Positions 47,241 through 57,753 of a stretch of DNA of 64,000 bases are shown here, piece by piece; positions within the stretch are counted from its first letter, which is position 1, and each line of letters begins with the position of its first letter. Below the pieces are notes generated by a model. The model was given only the letters and a program-made list of their open reading frames with translations, did not search any database and was not told the DNA's origin. Position numbers and translations under genes: made by a program. Source of the DNA: Cladopsammia gracilis (taxonomy: Eukaryota > Cnidaria > Anthozoa > Scleractinia > Dendrophylliidae); contig JAJGOT010000511.1 of the NCBI GenBank assembly GCA_022457155.1, positions 550,659 to 614,658 of the forward strand, read 5' to 3'.

Positions 47241-47571
47241 GGCGCTGTTACACTAGGCAATGTTTCGTGCAACTTGTCTTGCAATCGTCGCGAGAAGTAG
47301 AAGTCGGTTCTACTTTTCGCAACGATTCTCGCCACGCCGCAACGAATTTTTCAAGCGTTGCGTAGTGTAACATGTTTCCTGCAACTTGTGTCGTAACGTT
47401 TTGTGACTTTAGCCAATGAAATTGCTCCTTTCACCGACGAGCGAGACAAATTGCAAGAAATATTGCCCAGTATAACACCCTCCAGGCAACTTGTCTCGCA
47501 GCATCGCAACGCACGGTTTTTAGTTGTTGCGAGACAAATTGCACGAAATATTGCCTGGTGTAACAGCGCCT
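47241..47571. mobile_element. MITE with AGGCGCTGTTACAC ends
   Basis: AGGCGCTGTTACACTAGGCA pairs with TGCCTGGTGTAACAGCGCCT. Inner words GCAACTTGTCT and AGACAAATTGC also pair. The target duplication is unclear. The 73-codon frame inside is repeat translation. Confidence 0.8.
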
Positions 47572-47793
47572 TTAAAAATCTTTTGTATGCAGGTATACTG
47601 ACAATGGTCTTCTCGACTCATTAATAATTCAGCAACTTTGGACAAAGAAAATCATAAGCGTGACGGTGGTTTGGGAACCCGATTTAAGGTGGCTCCATAT
47701 AGAGTTCTAAAGTGATGACGTCACAAAAACTTAAATTTGTGAGCTTATGGGATTTGATTAGATATTCGGAAGGGGCATACAAAAAATGCCCGC

Positions 47794-47796
<3 letters not shown>

Positions 47797-47824
<28 letters not shown>
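47797..47824. repeat. CAT microsatellite
   Basis: About nine CAT/ATC trinucleotides, giving a His run in translation. Confidence 0.9.
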
Positions 47825-47903
47825 ATCTTTATTTATACACGAAATCGTATCATATTTACATGGTCTTCCTAGGAGTCGTGCATCAGCATGTTTATAATAT
47901 TGC

Positions 47904-48069
47904 AATAGACAATATTCGTATTCTCGGTATTGAACTGGAACTAGCGTGCAATGGAGGCTCATGCGGGGGAATATCATTAAAAATATTTACATGTGTAAAG
48001 AATCCCCCGCATGAGCCTCGTCTGCAAGCTAGTTCCAGTTCAATACCGAGAATACGAATATCGTCTATT
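47904..48069. repeat. Inverted-repeat element 1 of 4
   Basis: Arms 47904-47970 and 48003-48069 pair over ~67 bp with about five mismatches (TATTCGTATTCTCGGTATTG and complement). They surround a 32-bp loop. Confidence 0.9.
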
Positions 48070-48070
48070 T

Positions 48071-48221
48071 GGGGGTGAGATATTGGCACCGTTATGCTCT
48101 GGTGACTCCATACAAACCCTTTTAATTTTTGTCTTGGTTTATTACGTAATGAACCACGGCAAAAATTACAAGGATTGGTATGGAGTCATCAGAGCATAAC
48201 GGTGCCAATATCTCACCCTCA
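48071..48221. repeat. Inverted-repeat element 2 of 4, almost loop-free
   Basis: A 151-bp near-perfect palindrome starts GGGTGAGATATTGGCACC and is centred on ATTACGTAAT at 48141-48150. It begins one base after element 1 ends. Confidence 0.9.
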
Positions 48222-48315
48222 AATTGAAACTATATCAAACACTCGAAACAGTGTTTCACCAGGTATCCAAACACCTCGAAGTTGGTTAATAAAACTCGGT
48301 TGTGTCTTGTTTTTT

Positions 48316-48498
48316 GGGTGTCAGTAAAACGCGGGGTCGGGGTCGGGGCCGGGGTCGGGGTGGGATTAGGTCTAGGATTAAGTATGGGATTAAATATAAT
48401 CCTATACCTAATCCTAACCCAAACCCTTAATCCCATACTTAATCCTAGACCTAATCCCACCCCGACCCCGGCCCCGACCCCGCGTTTTACTGACACCC
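48316..48498. repeat. Inverted-repeat element 3 of 4, G-rich arms
   Basis: The arms 48316-48393 and 48427-48498 are identical apart from one extra 6-bp unit (TCGGGG) in the left arm. The arm holds a run of GGGG blocks spaced by TC or CC, then degenerate GGATTAGG words. The loop is only 33 bp. The arms have G-quadruplex potential on either strand. Confidence 0.92.
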
Positions 48499-48538
48499 TC
48501 GTTTTTTCAACCCACTTCTTGGTGTTTTCATCTCCTGG

Positions 48539-48770
48539 GGCCCGTTTCTCGAAAGTCCCGATAACTTTTCGGGCCCGGAAAGCCGTTTTATGTGCGCAAT
48601 GTTTACATTAAAGATTCAAATTTTGTTGGCATAGAAAGCAAAGCAATACGATTCTAACTTGACGAAACAAGTCAGGTTGGTTTGCGGGCTAAAACTTACA
48701 CCACCATTCTAAAGATTTTTTAAAAAAAGGTCCGGGCCCGAAAAGTTATCGGGCTTTTGAGAAACGGGTC
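48539..48770. mobile_element. Inverted-repeat element 4 of 4, MITE with 5-bp duplication
   Basis: CCTGG at 48534-48538 and 48771-48775 flanks it. The inverted ends read GGCCCGTTTCTCGAAAG (right end GACCCGTTTCTCAAAAG) then GATAACTTTTCGGGCCCGG. Confidence 0.85.
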
Positions 48771-48828
48771 CCTGGAACACGCTTCAGGACTAATATCGGA
48801 AAATAAACATCATCAGCTTTAGCAGTTG

Positions 48829-49240
48829 ACTCTTGGGAAAAATTACCAAAAGAATTCAAAGATCTTAGTCATTTTGATTTCAAAAAAAAAGTTAAACGGT
48901 ATTTATTGTCGAAACAGATATACTGTCCAACCCCAGTCGTCTTCTAATTTTCGCTATTTTTTTTTTGCCATTTTTGCTATTTGTGTGCAGTGTGTGTGTG
49001 TGTTTATGTGTTTGTAATAGATGTCTACATATGAATTGATACTATACAAGACTAGTGTCTAACTAGAAAACTGTATGGTTAATTTAGACACTAGGCATTT
49101 CCTCAATTGTTATTTATATTTAGTTATTCGTCCTATTGTTTTAGTAATTTTAGTTTAGCTAGATATATATTTTCTTGTAACAAAAATGTCATGGTAATGT
49201 GAAAAAAAAAATAAAAAAAATAAAGTATTGTATTGTATTC
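48829..49240 (+). mobile_element. LINE 3' end (RT tail plus untranslated region)
   Basis: The plus-strand frame reads SWEKLPKEFKDLSHFDFKKK then VKRYLLSKQ and a stop. This is the usual WNxLP...FKKKLKxYL tail of CR1/L2-type ORF2. It ends in an A-rich stretch and short TATTG repeats (AAAGTATTGTATTGTATT). Confidence 0.65.
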
Positions 49241-49409
49241 GCACTGCCTCTTTCCCAGGCGCCGGTCTAAGCGCGGGAAAACAAGGTGCGTGACGCATCG
49301 TGGGAAGGATGCAAAACGCCAGGTGTGTACTTGGTGTATCCCATATTATTTTGTATTTAAACACTTAGTTTTTTATTTCAGTAGAAAAAGAAGTTAAAAA
49401 CAGCATAAT

Positions 49410-49475
49410 AGGGAACCGAGCCCGGGCCGTATGATCTGCTCCATGCACATTATCCACTACACCACCGAGGACTAG
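49410..49475 (-). mobile_element. tRNA-like SINE head (minus)
   Basis: The complement reads CCTCGGTGGTGTAGTGG (A-box half) and GGCCCGGGCTCGGTTCCC (B-box half). Acceptor-stem pairing is poor and flanks are repeat-like, so I call a SINE or tRNA relic rather than a gene. Confidence 0.4.
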
Positions 49476-49960
49476 CTGCCGTTAACTGTAATTTTTAAGG
49501 GATATAAGATAATATGCTGCTAGCCCAGACCATATATTATAAGAACTAACTCTTTCGATACACTGGAAATACTGGAATCAGTGCTTAAACCTAAATACTA
49601 AAATCAGTGCTTCAACCCTAGATACTGTAATCCGACCTTAAATTACACTGCAATATATCTAAATACATTACAATAAGGGATACATGAAGTACCATACATT
49701 ATGATCAGGGATACACCAAGTACCTAGGAAACGCTAAGCGCGTCCACCGAGTGCAGTGCCGACCAGTCCCACTACTCCACGCGCACCGCGCTAGAATAAG
49801 AAGGGACCCTGGGGAAGAGGCAGGGTCTTCTCATGTAAAGATCTGGTGACGAGAAAACAAGCAAACTCAAAAGGACTGGAAAAAATGCTCGCTAACTCAA
49901 AATTCAATCATATTTTTATTCAAAGCATTTCTCAGCTGCAACCAAAACTGTACGTACATC

Positions 49961-51019
49961 ATGGCTGGTAATTTATCCTGTACCCAAGAGAGTTGCTGTA
50001 GCGAAACGCAGATGAATCTTACATCAAAATGTTGTTCTGATCGATCCCAGAACGACTTGCCAAAGGCGGAGAAGATGATAATATTGACTACAGTAAATTT
50101 GGTTTTGACAATCGTTACAGTCTTCAGCAGCTATCTCGTGTTCAGAGCGTTCTATAAATTCCACAGTCTTCGAACTGCATCCAACATGATTGTGGTTAGT
50201 TTGTCTGCCGCTGACAGCTTACTGGCGGTTATTTTTATCCTCAACATTATCCGTCTTTATTGTTTAAAGCATATTCGCAGTTTTCTTTGTAAACTGAGCT
50301 CGTATTTTTGCTACCTGATCATCTCAGTCATCATTCTTCATCTCGCATTAATCAGCGTGGAACGTTTCATCTCCGTCAAGTTCGCCTTGAAGTATCACAC
50401 CATAGTGACCCATCGCCGAGCACTGTTCGCTTCCATTGCGGTGTGGCTCTTGGTTGTAGTTATGACGATTGTCTTACCACACACTCTCAGTCTAACCAGT
50501 AACGATGCCTTCGAATCCCTTATTCAAGCGATACATCCATGCTCCAAAACCCCCGAAGAGTCTCTACATCACGCCCTATCTCCGTTTACCAGAGGGTATC
50601 TCATCTTCTTAACGATATCACTGCTGATAATCCCCTTAGTGATCATCCTATGCTCGTACGGCTACATCTTCATCGTGTCCCACCAGCACAGACAACAGAT
50701 CAGACAACAAGAGGACATCCCAGGAATGCCCACCGTCAAGCAAGAAATGAAAGGCACCCGCACTCTCGCCATTGTTGTAGCAGTTTGTCTTCTCAGTATC
50801 GTCCCGTTGTTGGTCGTGGCATGCCTTCGTTTTATCGGCGAGCTATCCGAATGTCACCACCCAGAGCGATGGTTAATTAAGTTCATCGTTTACAACGCGG
50901 CCACAGGTTTGAACGCCATCTGCAATCCTCTTGTCTACGGATGGAGAAATGAAGAATTTAGAAGCGCTTTTCGCAAACTGCTGAAATGCGGTAAGCGATG
51001 TCGAGGCGAGACAAGATGA
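49961..51019 (+). CDS. Class A GPCR, paralogue 3, single exon
   Basis: A 352-residue seven-helix receptor of the same family. The N-terminus is Cys-rich (C7, C12, C13, C24, C25) with NLS and NLT sites. TM2 has LSAAD with Asp85. Cys110 before TM3 and Cys194 in ECL2 are both present, so the canonical disulfide is possible. TM3 ends SVERF. TM6 has a Pro but no CWxP Trp. TM7 has NPLVYGWRN, and helix 8 follows with a basic Cys-containing tail. No frame damage. AATAAA lies at 51565-51570. The start follows the shared ACGTACATC leader. Likely functional; ligand unknown. Confidence 0.92.
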   Translation: MAGNLSCTQESCCSETQMNLTSKCCSDRSQNDLPKAEKMIILTTVNLVLTIVTVFSSYLVFRAFYKFHSLRTASNMIVVSLSAADSLLAVIFILNIIRLYCLKHIRSFLCKLSSYFCYLIISVIILHLALISVERFISVKFALKYHTIVTHRRALFASIAVWLLVVVMTIVLPHTLSLTSNDAFESLIQAIHPCSKTPEESLHHALSPFTRGYLIFLTISLLIIPLVIILCSYGYIFIVSHQHRQQIRQQEDIPGMPTVKQEMKGTRTLAIVVAVCLLSIVPLLVVACLRFIGELSECHHPERWLIKFIVYNAATGLNAICNPLVYGWRNEEFRSAFRKLLKCGKRCRGETR

Positions 51020-51606
51020 AACAACACTTTCTTTACAGAGGGAAAGGTACTGACTGTTAGATAAAACTAAAAAATAAATCATCGGTGAAATTCAGCTGTA
51101 AAGAATAAATCCTGAGTTTGCAAACCACAAAAGGGAACGCTTCGTGCGAAGTCAGGGTGGACCATTTTTCTTTTGCATTTCAGTCTGAGAAGAGCAAGAC
51201 ATGTACAATTTGATATAAATAACAGTCTTTATTGAAACTTGTGTAAAAGTGCTTAATTATCAACAGTTTAATATCAGTTAATTCAGGCAGACGAAATGTA
51301 TATAAATTGTTAAATTTAGGAGTGAGTACATTAAAGACAGCATGCAACACCATAGTGTCGTAAAATAGTTTCAATGGCGGGCTAAAACAAATAAGGGTCT
51401 TATTGTAAAATATAAAACAAACGAAATCGACATCACATAGTAAATTATGATTTTATTCATTGCATGTATCGTAGAAACAAGGCAGAATAAAATGAGCGTG
51501 GTAACGTGATTCTTGTCGTGCTTTACCATTATCTTTTGTAAATAGTAATTTGCTGATAAAATTGAATAAAAGCAAGAATTAAGTCCTTGCTTTTAGTTTT
51601 TTTATA

Positions 51607-52140
51607 GTGTTGACTCAAGATGTCCGGCTTCAGTCTCCATTAACAGCAGGCGCCTGCGTGTGTATATACATATGGGGTAAAATGTAGGACGTGCGCCAGT
51701 ACTGTGAAAAATGCGCTAAAATACCCTTCAAATAATAGCTTTCTCTTTTAGGTTGTTTTTTACTTTTAATTGGTTAGAATATATGTCGTGTTGACTAAAG
51801 CTGTCCCTATTCTCCATTAACAGCAAGCACCAGCTTATGCTGGGCTAAATGTTGAGCTTGCGTTAGTAGTACAGTGAAAATGCCCTAAAATAACCTCCAA
51901 ACAATAACTTTCCCCACGCACAACAACGCATACCACTGGACGGGAACACTACACTGAGACATTTGCTGAGCAGCATTCACTTTTTTTTTAAAAGTGTTGA
52001 CTCAAGCTGTCCCGATTCTCCATTAACAGAAGGTGCCAGTTTGTATGCTCATAGGGCGAAATGTAGTGGACGCGCACTAGTACAGTGAAAAATGCCCTAA
52101 AATACCCTCAATCAATAACTTTCCCAACGTGAAACAACAC
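51607..52140. repeat. Three diverged ~180-205-bp tandem units after GPCR 3
   Basis: GTGTTGACT starts at 51607, 51788 and 51994. Each is followed by CTCCATTAACAG, an AGTACAGTGAAAAATGC segment and CCTAAAATA. The start motif matches GTGTTGACTCGAGCAGC downstream of GPCRs 1 and 2, so the unit derives from the shared 3' flank. Confidence 0.75.
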
Positions 52141-52263
52141 AAACCACTGAACGGCGAAAAATAAAAAAAATAGAGGGAACAAGAAGAGAAAACTGTTAGT
52201 TATGTGTATTCAATAGCCACGTATAATACGGACACAATAATATCTACGTGTCTCACACAGTTT

Positions 52264-52295
52264 AATAATAATAATAATAATAATAATAATGATAA
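52264..52295. repeat. TAA microsatellite
   Basis: About ten AAT/TAA units. Confidence 0.9.
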
Positions 52296-53292
52296 CATAC
52301 GTTCTGGATTTTGCCGCGCAAGTTCATGCCGTACGTTCCAGTTTGTCAAATAAGGTATTTAATCTTTTATTGAGTCAAAAAAGATTTCTCGATTTACTGA
52401 TCCTTGGTTTTGAGCAAAAAATACTTGACGTTGCCGTTGTATATGGCTCTGTTTTTCCTGTTGTGTATTATTTTTCCATCCGGTCTTCCCACGCGTCATG
52501 ATAACTGGACCTACTGCCAGCAGGTGGCTGCAAAATTAGACTGCGCATGTGTGTCTAAGAAAAGCTCTTTTGTCTCTTTTGTTTTGATCGCAGGCTGCCA
52601 TTTTCAGCCAAAATCCGCAATTTAGCGCTAAAAAAGAGTTGAGTTTTTAGAATTCAGTATTAAGTTAAGATCAGTTATCAGTGAACATTCGTCAGTTCTC
52701 ATACGTTTCCTGCCTCAGCTGCAAAACATATTCATCAGCCCTGCGTGACAAGAATAAATATTTCAATAGAGAACTAAAACACGTTGGACTGCAGTTGAAA
52801 CAGCTGCATACACTATACAGATAAAGAAAAAATTAATTGCATTTTACAGTTAGGGAGAATTGAGATGTGATTGTGTTTTACAATATTGCTCCGTTCTATA
52901 TCTTGAAATCGCCAATTCATCCAGTTGGCTTCCAAACCGTGAAGAAATACATGAAAAAAAAAATAACCATATCAGTAAAATAAGTTTGCAAATAGCATTG
53001 AGGTTCTTCATAAAATAATAACCCATCCTGGTATAAACATGCAGTTGTATTTTGACACGCGGTGACATCTAAACCGCTGTTAACGTGTTAATAGTTTTTT
53101 CGCCCCAGGTTGGTTTGTTTTCTCGTTCGATTCGATTCACTATTAAGCGATAAGCACCATAACAAATTTATGTGAATAGAATATTTTTTATGCACCAGAC
53201 ACCTCTTCTGTTCCTTTTATAACTGATCTTGTCGTTGAGACGAGAGGCCACTTACAACCATTACACCCGCTGATGTTTGTGGAGACCAATGC

Positions 53293-53730
53293 CCGGGGGG
53301 GGGGGGGGGTACTCAACAAAGTTTTGTACGGGGATGCTCCGCCCCGAGGTCCAAACCCTTACCCTTTCGTATACCGTTTTTGACAGAGAAGGTACCCCTT
53401 TCATATACCTTTCATTGAAAATGGTACCCCTTTCATATACCTTTCAAAGAAAATTGGCCCCTTTCATATAGCCTTTACGTGCGTCTGTTTGATATATTTT
53501 GAAAGACCCGTTTTTATAATACTTAAATGGCAGTTTTTCCTACCTTTTTTATGCTTCAACGGCGTGTTTTCGCAACCCTTTCCTTTTCTTCGTAAAATCC
53601 CTACCCTTTCATATACTTCAACTTGTAAAACCCCGACCCTTTCATATACCTCCAGCCTCAAAAAGGTACCCCTTTCGGGCGGAGCATCCCCGTATGGCCC
53701 ATTATAGGAAGTACCCCCCCCCCCCCCAAG
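53293..53730. mobile_element. Poly-G-ended MITE with 9-bp target duplication
   Basis: GACCAATGC at 53284-53292 and 53731-53739. The left end is CCGGGGGG then GTACTC; the right end is GAAGTACCCC then AAG. GGGGATGCTCCGCCC and GGGCGGAGCATCCCC pair inside. The interior repeats CCCTTTCATATACC. Confidence 0.88.
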
Positions 53731-54577
53731 GACCAATGCGGACTAGCCAAATTTTTCACGCAAGGACTTTGTATTGGAATATTTAAAACCGTTAATTTAG
53801 AAAATATTTGAAAATTTAATAGTACAAGAGAATTTTAAAAGAGATTATTTAAACCTAGTGGGCCACAATTTAAAAGTTCTCAGTTCAAGTTTTATACATA
53901 TGACGATAAAAGTGAACACAGATGCTTATTTGAATTTTTAATACATTTTGTGTTCCTTACGAAAGTCAGCATTTCAATAACAAGGGTTATAAACTGACTT
54001 TCTAAATGAATATTTATTTAATCGTTTAACTAAAGGAAGATGTCGCTACCATACTCAGACTAAAAACATTATTGAAGCATGATTTCGTGTGTATGTAATA
54101 AGCATGATTCTTAAAAAAAATAATAATATTTTGTGCCCATGCCTGCCAATTGAAAATGATGTTTGCTTTTCAAATGCAAATAATTTTAAATAATTTAGAC
54201 TTTTTACGAAAATTGGGAACCACTAACAAGCTTTTTACGTCACTGCGTTGATGTTGGCCTTTTTATTAAATTAGCTGAGCGTAGAATTCATTCTGCGATG
54301 GTTTCAAGTCATTCACTTCATTCGGTTTGCATCGCCTCAAGAGTCGGAGAACGTCTACATCCATGACAACTTCACCATCATTTACTAGTCATCAAAAGAA
54401 GAAAAAACAAATAGTTTCCAAGTTGTAGAGGGAGACTTTACCAGCTTTTACAGGCCAAGAGGTTTGTAAACTGTGTATGCTTCTACCACAACTTCATTAT
54501 CAGAGGCGGTCGCTTGACAAAGAGAGCAATTTTTTTAAGTTTGACATTGAACAGCTCTCCAAAACAACTGAAAAATA

Positions 54578-55561
54578 ATGAATTCAACTGGTCCAACTGG
54601 TCCCCTTCTTGATCGTGATGCAGATAATTTACCGACATGGAGGACAGTCCTCATCGTTTCCATCTACGTCGTTGTTACAATTGTCACTATTTTCGGTAAC
54701 TTTCTCGTAATGAGAGCGTTTTACAAATTTGCAAACCTGCGGACAGCATCTAACAGCATTCTGGTGAGCTTGTCAGTGGCCGACACGTTCATGGTGGTTG
54801 TCTTTATTCTGCAGATAACAAACATTATATTCCCGAAGCAACCTCCTCACAAATTATGCGGTGTGGCGTCAATTTTCAACCTCACCTTTGGTTCTATCAT
54901 CATTCTTCATCTCGCGTTAATCAGCGTGGAACGTTTCATCGCCGTCAAGTTCGCCTTGAGGTATCACACCATAGTGACTAACCGTCGAGCACTGATCGCA
55001 TCCATCGTGGTTTGGCTTTGGGGAATTGCAGTGTCCATGGTTTTCTCTGAGTCGTTAAAGGCAGACGGGCTGAAAACGTTCACAGAGTTTTTGCGGGCAC
55101 TGACACCTTGCTTCGATAACCACAAAAAGGCGCGGCGGCCGTTCAATTTGCACTCAGCTGCTGTTGAAGCCTACCTGGTTTTCTTAGTGATAGCACTGTT
55201 GGTGATACCCATAGCTATAATTGTGATTTCATACAGTTACATTTTCAATGTTGCTTGTAAACAACGAAAACAAATCAGTCAAGAAGGAGACAACTTGCAA
55301 GTTGGTAAACTCGCCATGAAGCGTGAAATGAAGGGTGCCCGTACTGTGGCCATTGTTGTGGGATTGTGTCTCGCTAGTTTCGTCCCGTTGTTGGTCATAC
55401 TGTGCCTTCATTTCCTCACATCAACAACAGTCACATCCCGCCTCATGTACGGGGCATATTTTGCGGCAAGCATGAACGCCTGGTGGAATCCTCTGATATA
55501 CTGCTGGAGAAACGAGAGCTTTAGAAGAGGTTTTAAAAGACTTTTGAGGTGTAATCCATAG
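54578..55561 (+). CDS. Class A GPCR, paralogue 4, single exon (most canonical)
   Basis: A 327-residue receptor more diverged from paralogues 1-3. It keeps the TM1 GN pair (Gly40-Asn41), lost in the others, and LSVAD in TM2. Cys94 and Cys178 form a possible disulfide. It has SVERF at 117-120, a TM5 Pro210, a TM6 Pro without Trp, and NPLIYCWRNESF in TM7/helix 8. The N-terminus is short with one NST site. An 83-bp stretch at 54897-54979, covering the end of TM3 and ICL2, is identical to paralogue 1. The frame is intact, so it is likely functional. A polyadenylation candidate AATAAA lies at 55932. Ligand unknown. Confidence 0.92.
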   Translation: MNSTGPTGPLLDRDADNLPTWRTVLIVSIYVVVTIVTIFGNFLVMRAFYKFANLRTASNSILVSLSVADTFMVVVFILQITNIIFPKQPPHKLCGVASIFNLTFGSIIILHLALISVERFIAVKFALRYHTIVTNRRALIASIVVWLWGIAVSMVFSESLKADGLKTFTEFLRALTPCFDNHKKARRPFNLHSAAVEAYLVFLVIALLVIPIAIIVISYSYIFNVACKQRKQISQEGDNLQVGKLAMKREMKGARTVAIVVGLCLASFVPLLVILCLHFLTSTTVTSRLMYGAYFAASMNAWWNPLIYCWRNESFRRGFKRLLRCNP

Positions 55562-55639
55562 TGCGATAAAATGAAGGTCAAGATGAAGCTAGAACTAACT
55601 CTTGTTATGAACTGGTTAGTGACACTACAGACATCAAGG

Positions 55640-55876
55640 TTCAGGTTCAGGTTTCTGAAGCATGAAGCAACTAGGATGGGATGCTAGTCCATAACAGGGT
55701 TACCTCCAGCATTATGTCGTCGGTACCCATTTATGCACCTGGGTGGACAGAGACAATTAATGTGGAGTAAAGTTTCTCGTCTAAGGAAACAACATGACGG
55801 CTGAGAGACCAGGCCTCAAACCACCGATCTTCAGGTTGAAAGTCCGACGTGCTAACCACTAGACCATCACGCCATC
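55640..55876 (-). mobile_element. tRNA-derived SINE, unbroken reference copy
   Basis: Read on the minus strand the head is GATGGCGTGATGGTCTAGTGG, with a B-box-like GGTGGTTTGAGGCC. The body follows with CACCCAGGTGCATAAATGGG and GGACTAGCATCCCATCC. It gives the continuous order that is interrupted in the copy at 2914-3901. Confidence 0.75.
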
Positions 55877-56039
55877 AAGCCGTCGCCATATTTCTCTTCA
55901 TCGTCTCGCACCATGTATATTTATTGCGCACAATAAACAAAAACTAAAACGTAATTTAACTACATAAGAAGAAGAAAACTATTCTACCCCAGCATTTCAT
56001 GTAACATTTTCGGGGCGGACTGCCCCATTTCTCGCCCCT

Positions 56040-56160
56040 TTTCAATGTAAATATAAATATACAATCATTAATTCCTTGTGCGAGGGCCCCACTGATAACC
56101 GCCTTGGCACCTTGGCGAGTTGGGTTCCCTCATTAAAAAGTGTTATTATCATTATCATTA
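56040..56160 (+). mobile_element. Possible LINE/SINE 3' tail
   Basis: CCTTGGCACCTTGGCGAGTT precedes a TTATCA simple repeat. This arrangement looks like a non-LTR 3' end, but no coding part was found. Confidence 0.3.
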
Positions 56161-56477
56161 TGGACCAAAAGTTAATAAACAGTAATCATTTAAGGCGGTG
56201 TTCTTGACTGTATGTTTGAATAATTTAATATGTTTGTATTATTCGCGCGGAAAATACCCTTGTCTTTTGCGTTCAGGTTTCTAAGCCGACAGAAACCTTT
56301 TAGATTTCTGTTCATTTAACTAATATAACTACTGTTAGTATTTATTTAGTGATATTTTGACTTCATTCATATAAAAGAGCGACTATCCAAGAAATTTGTG
56401 ATTTGCTAAATAAGGAAACGTTGTTTCACATAATAAAACAGAATCTAATGTTTTGCATGTGTTCCGTTTATTGTTAA

Positions 56478-56681
56478 AGAGTCTGACCCACCCAGTTTGC
56501 ATTGCGCGCTTCTCTTATTGTTATGATACGGCTCTATTCCATATTTGGGCAAGCATATCACCTCTTGCACGAGTGAATTTCTCATCTACAATACAGTATG
56601 GACTTTCGGGGGCCCTGAAAATGGCGGATGAACCAACGTAGGCGCGCAATACAAACTGCCTGAGTGGGTGGGTCAGATTCT
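56478..56681. mobile_element. TTAA-flanked MITE
   Basis: AGAGTCTGACCCACCCA pairs with TGGGTGGGTCAGATTCT. TTAA lies at 56474-56477 and 56682-56685. GCATTGCGCGC and GCGCGCAATAC pair further in. Confidence 0.8.
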
Positions 56682-56889
56682 TTAATATGCAAAGGTATAT
56701 CTATAACAAAGCCATGTCTTCTCAGTTTTCTACATCCCAAACGACAGACAGCAGACTGAATATAGCCATGTTTGTAAAATTTGCCGCAACACGAGTAACA
56801 ATATAATATAGAATATATTTTCTTCCAAACCCGTAAATCGAGTGTTCAACCCGGATATCGATTTGAACGCTCAAAGAGCTGAAAAGTCG

Positions 56890-57117
56890 TATCTCCAAGC
56901 AGCTATGAAATACTTTGTTTATTACATAAAGGACACCAAGTACGAAGTTGTAAGCAATTTCCGAAGATTTTCCAAAGATTTCCGAAGATATTCGGAAATT
57001 CGTATCTCCAAGCTGCCATGTAATACTTTGTTTATTATATAAGGACACCAATAACGAAGTTGCAAGGGGGAGGAGGGGTTGCAAGGGGGAGGAGGGGTTG
57101 CAAGGGGGAGGAGGGGT
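56890..57117. repeat. 111-bp duplication followed by a 19-bp tandem triplet
   Basis: CGTATCTCCAAGC recurs at 56889 and 57000 with TACTTTGTTTATTA and GGACACCAA following both times. At 57060-57117 the unit TTGCAAGGGGGAGGAGGGG occurs three times and runs into a SINE head. Confidence 0.8.
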
Positions 57118-57376
57118 GGCGCAGTGGTGAGAGCACTCGCCTCCCACCAATGTGGCCCGGGTTCGATTCCCGGCCCGGCGTCATATGTGGGTTGAGTTTG
57201 TTGTTGGTTCTCTCCTTGCTCTGAGAGGTTTTTCTCCCGGGTACTCCGGTTTTCCCCTCTCCTCAAAACCCAACACTTCCAAATTCCAATTAGATCTGGA
57301 AAGTGTCCACAATTAGTACTCGCGTACTAAATACTTTGACACTTAAATAAATTGATCTGATTTGATTTTTTTTTTA
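57109..57376 (+). mobile_element. tRNA-derived SINE
   Basis: The head GGGTGGCGCAGTGGTGAGAG and B box CCCGGGTTCGATTCCCGG are strong. The body ends with AATACTTTGACACTTAAATA and a poly-T. The head resembles a glycine-type tRNA. The 3' tail is shared with the SINE at 60270-60540. Confidence 0.8.
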
Positions 57377-57589
57377 TTTGAATAGACCGTTTTCATAATT
57401 ACGCCACATACTACAACTACCAGCATTCCTTGCGCATAGCGTGGGAGTCCCGCGCGAACCCTTGCGCGAACCTTCGCGCAAAACACGAACACTGGCAAAA
57501 TAAACATGGCGGCCACTTAAAATAAAAATTTAAACTTTAAAACCAAACCACGAACCACTATGAATAAAAGAAAAAGGAAGAAAGAGTAA

Positions 57590-57753
57590 GGGCCGATTTA
57601 CACGGTACAACTTTGTTGCATGTGACACGCTTACGGCATGCTTACGACATGACTTGAGTTGATTTAAACGGAGTAATTTGTGTTGTAAGCATGTCGTAAT
57701 GTCATGTTTTAAGCGTGTCGCATGCGACAAAGTTGTACCGTGTAAATCGGCCC
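57590..57753. mobile_element. TAA-flanked MITE (Harbinger-like)
   Basis: The ends GGGCCGATTTACACGGTACA and complement are perfect over ~28 bp. TAA is duplicated at 57587-57589 and 57754-57756. Confidence 0.82.

Noticed and set aside
48230..48611. Gly/Val-rich and Pro/Thr-rich frames on both strands
   Set aside because: Both are arms of the 48316-48498 palindrome.
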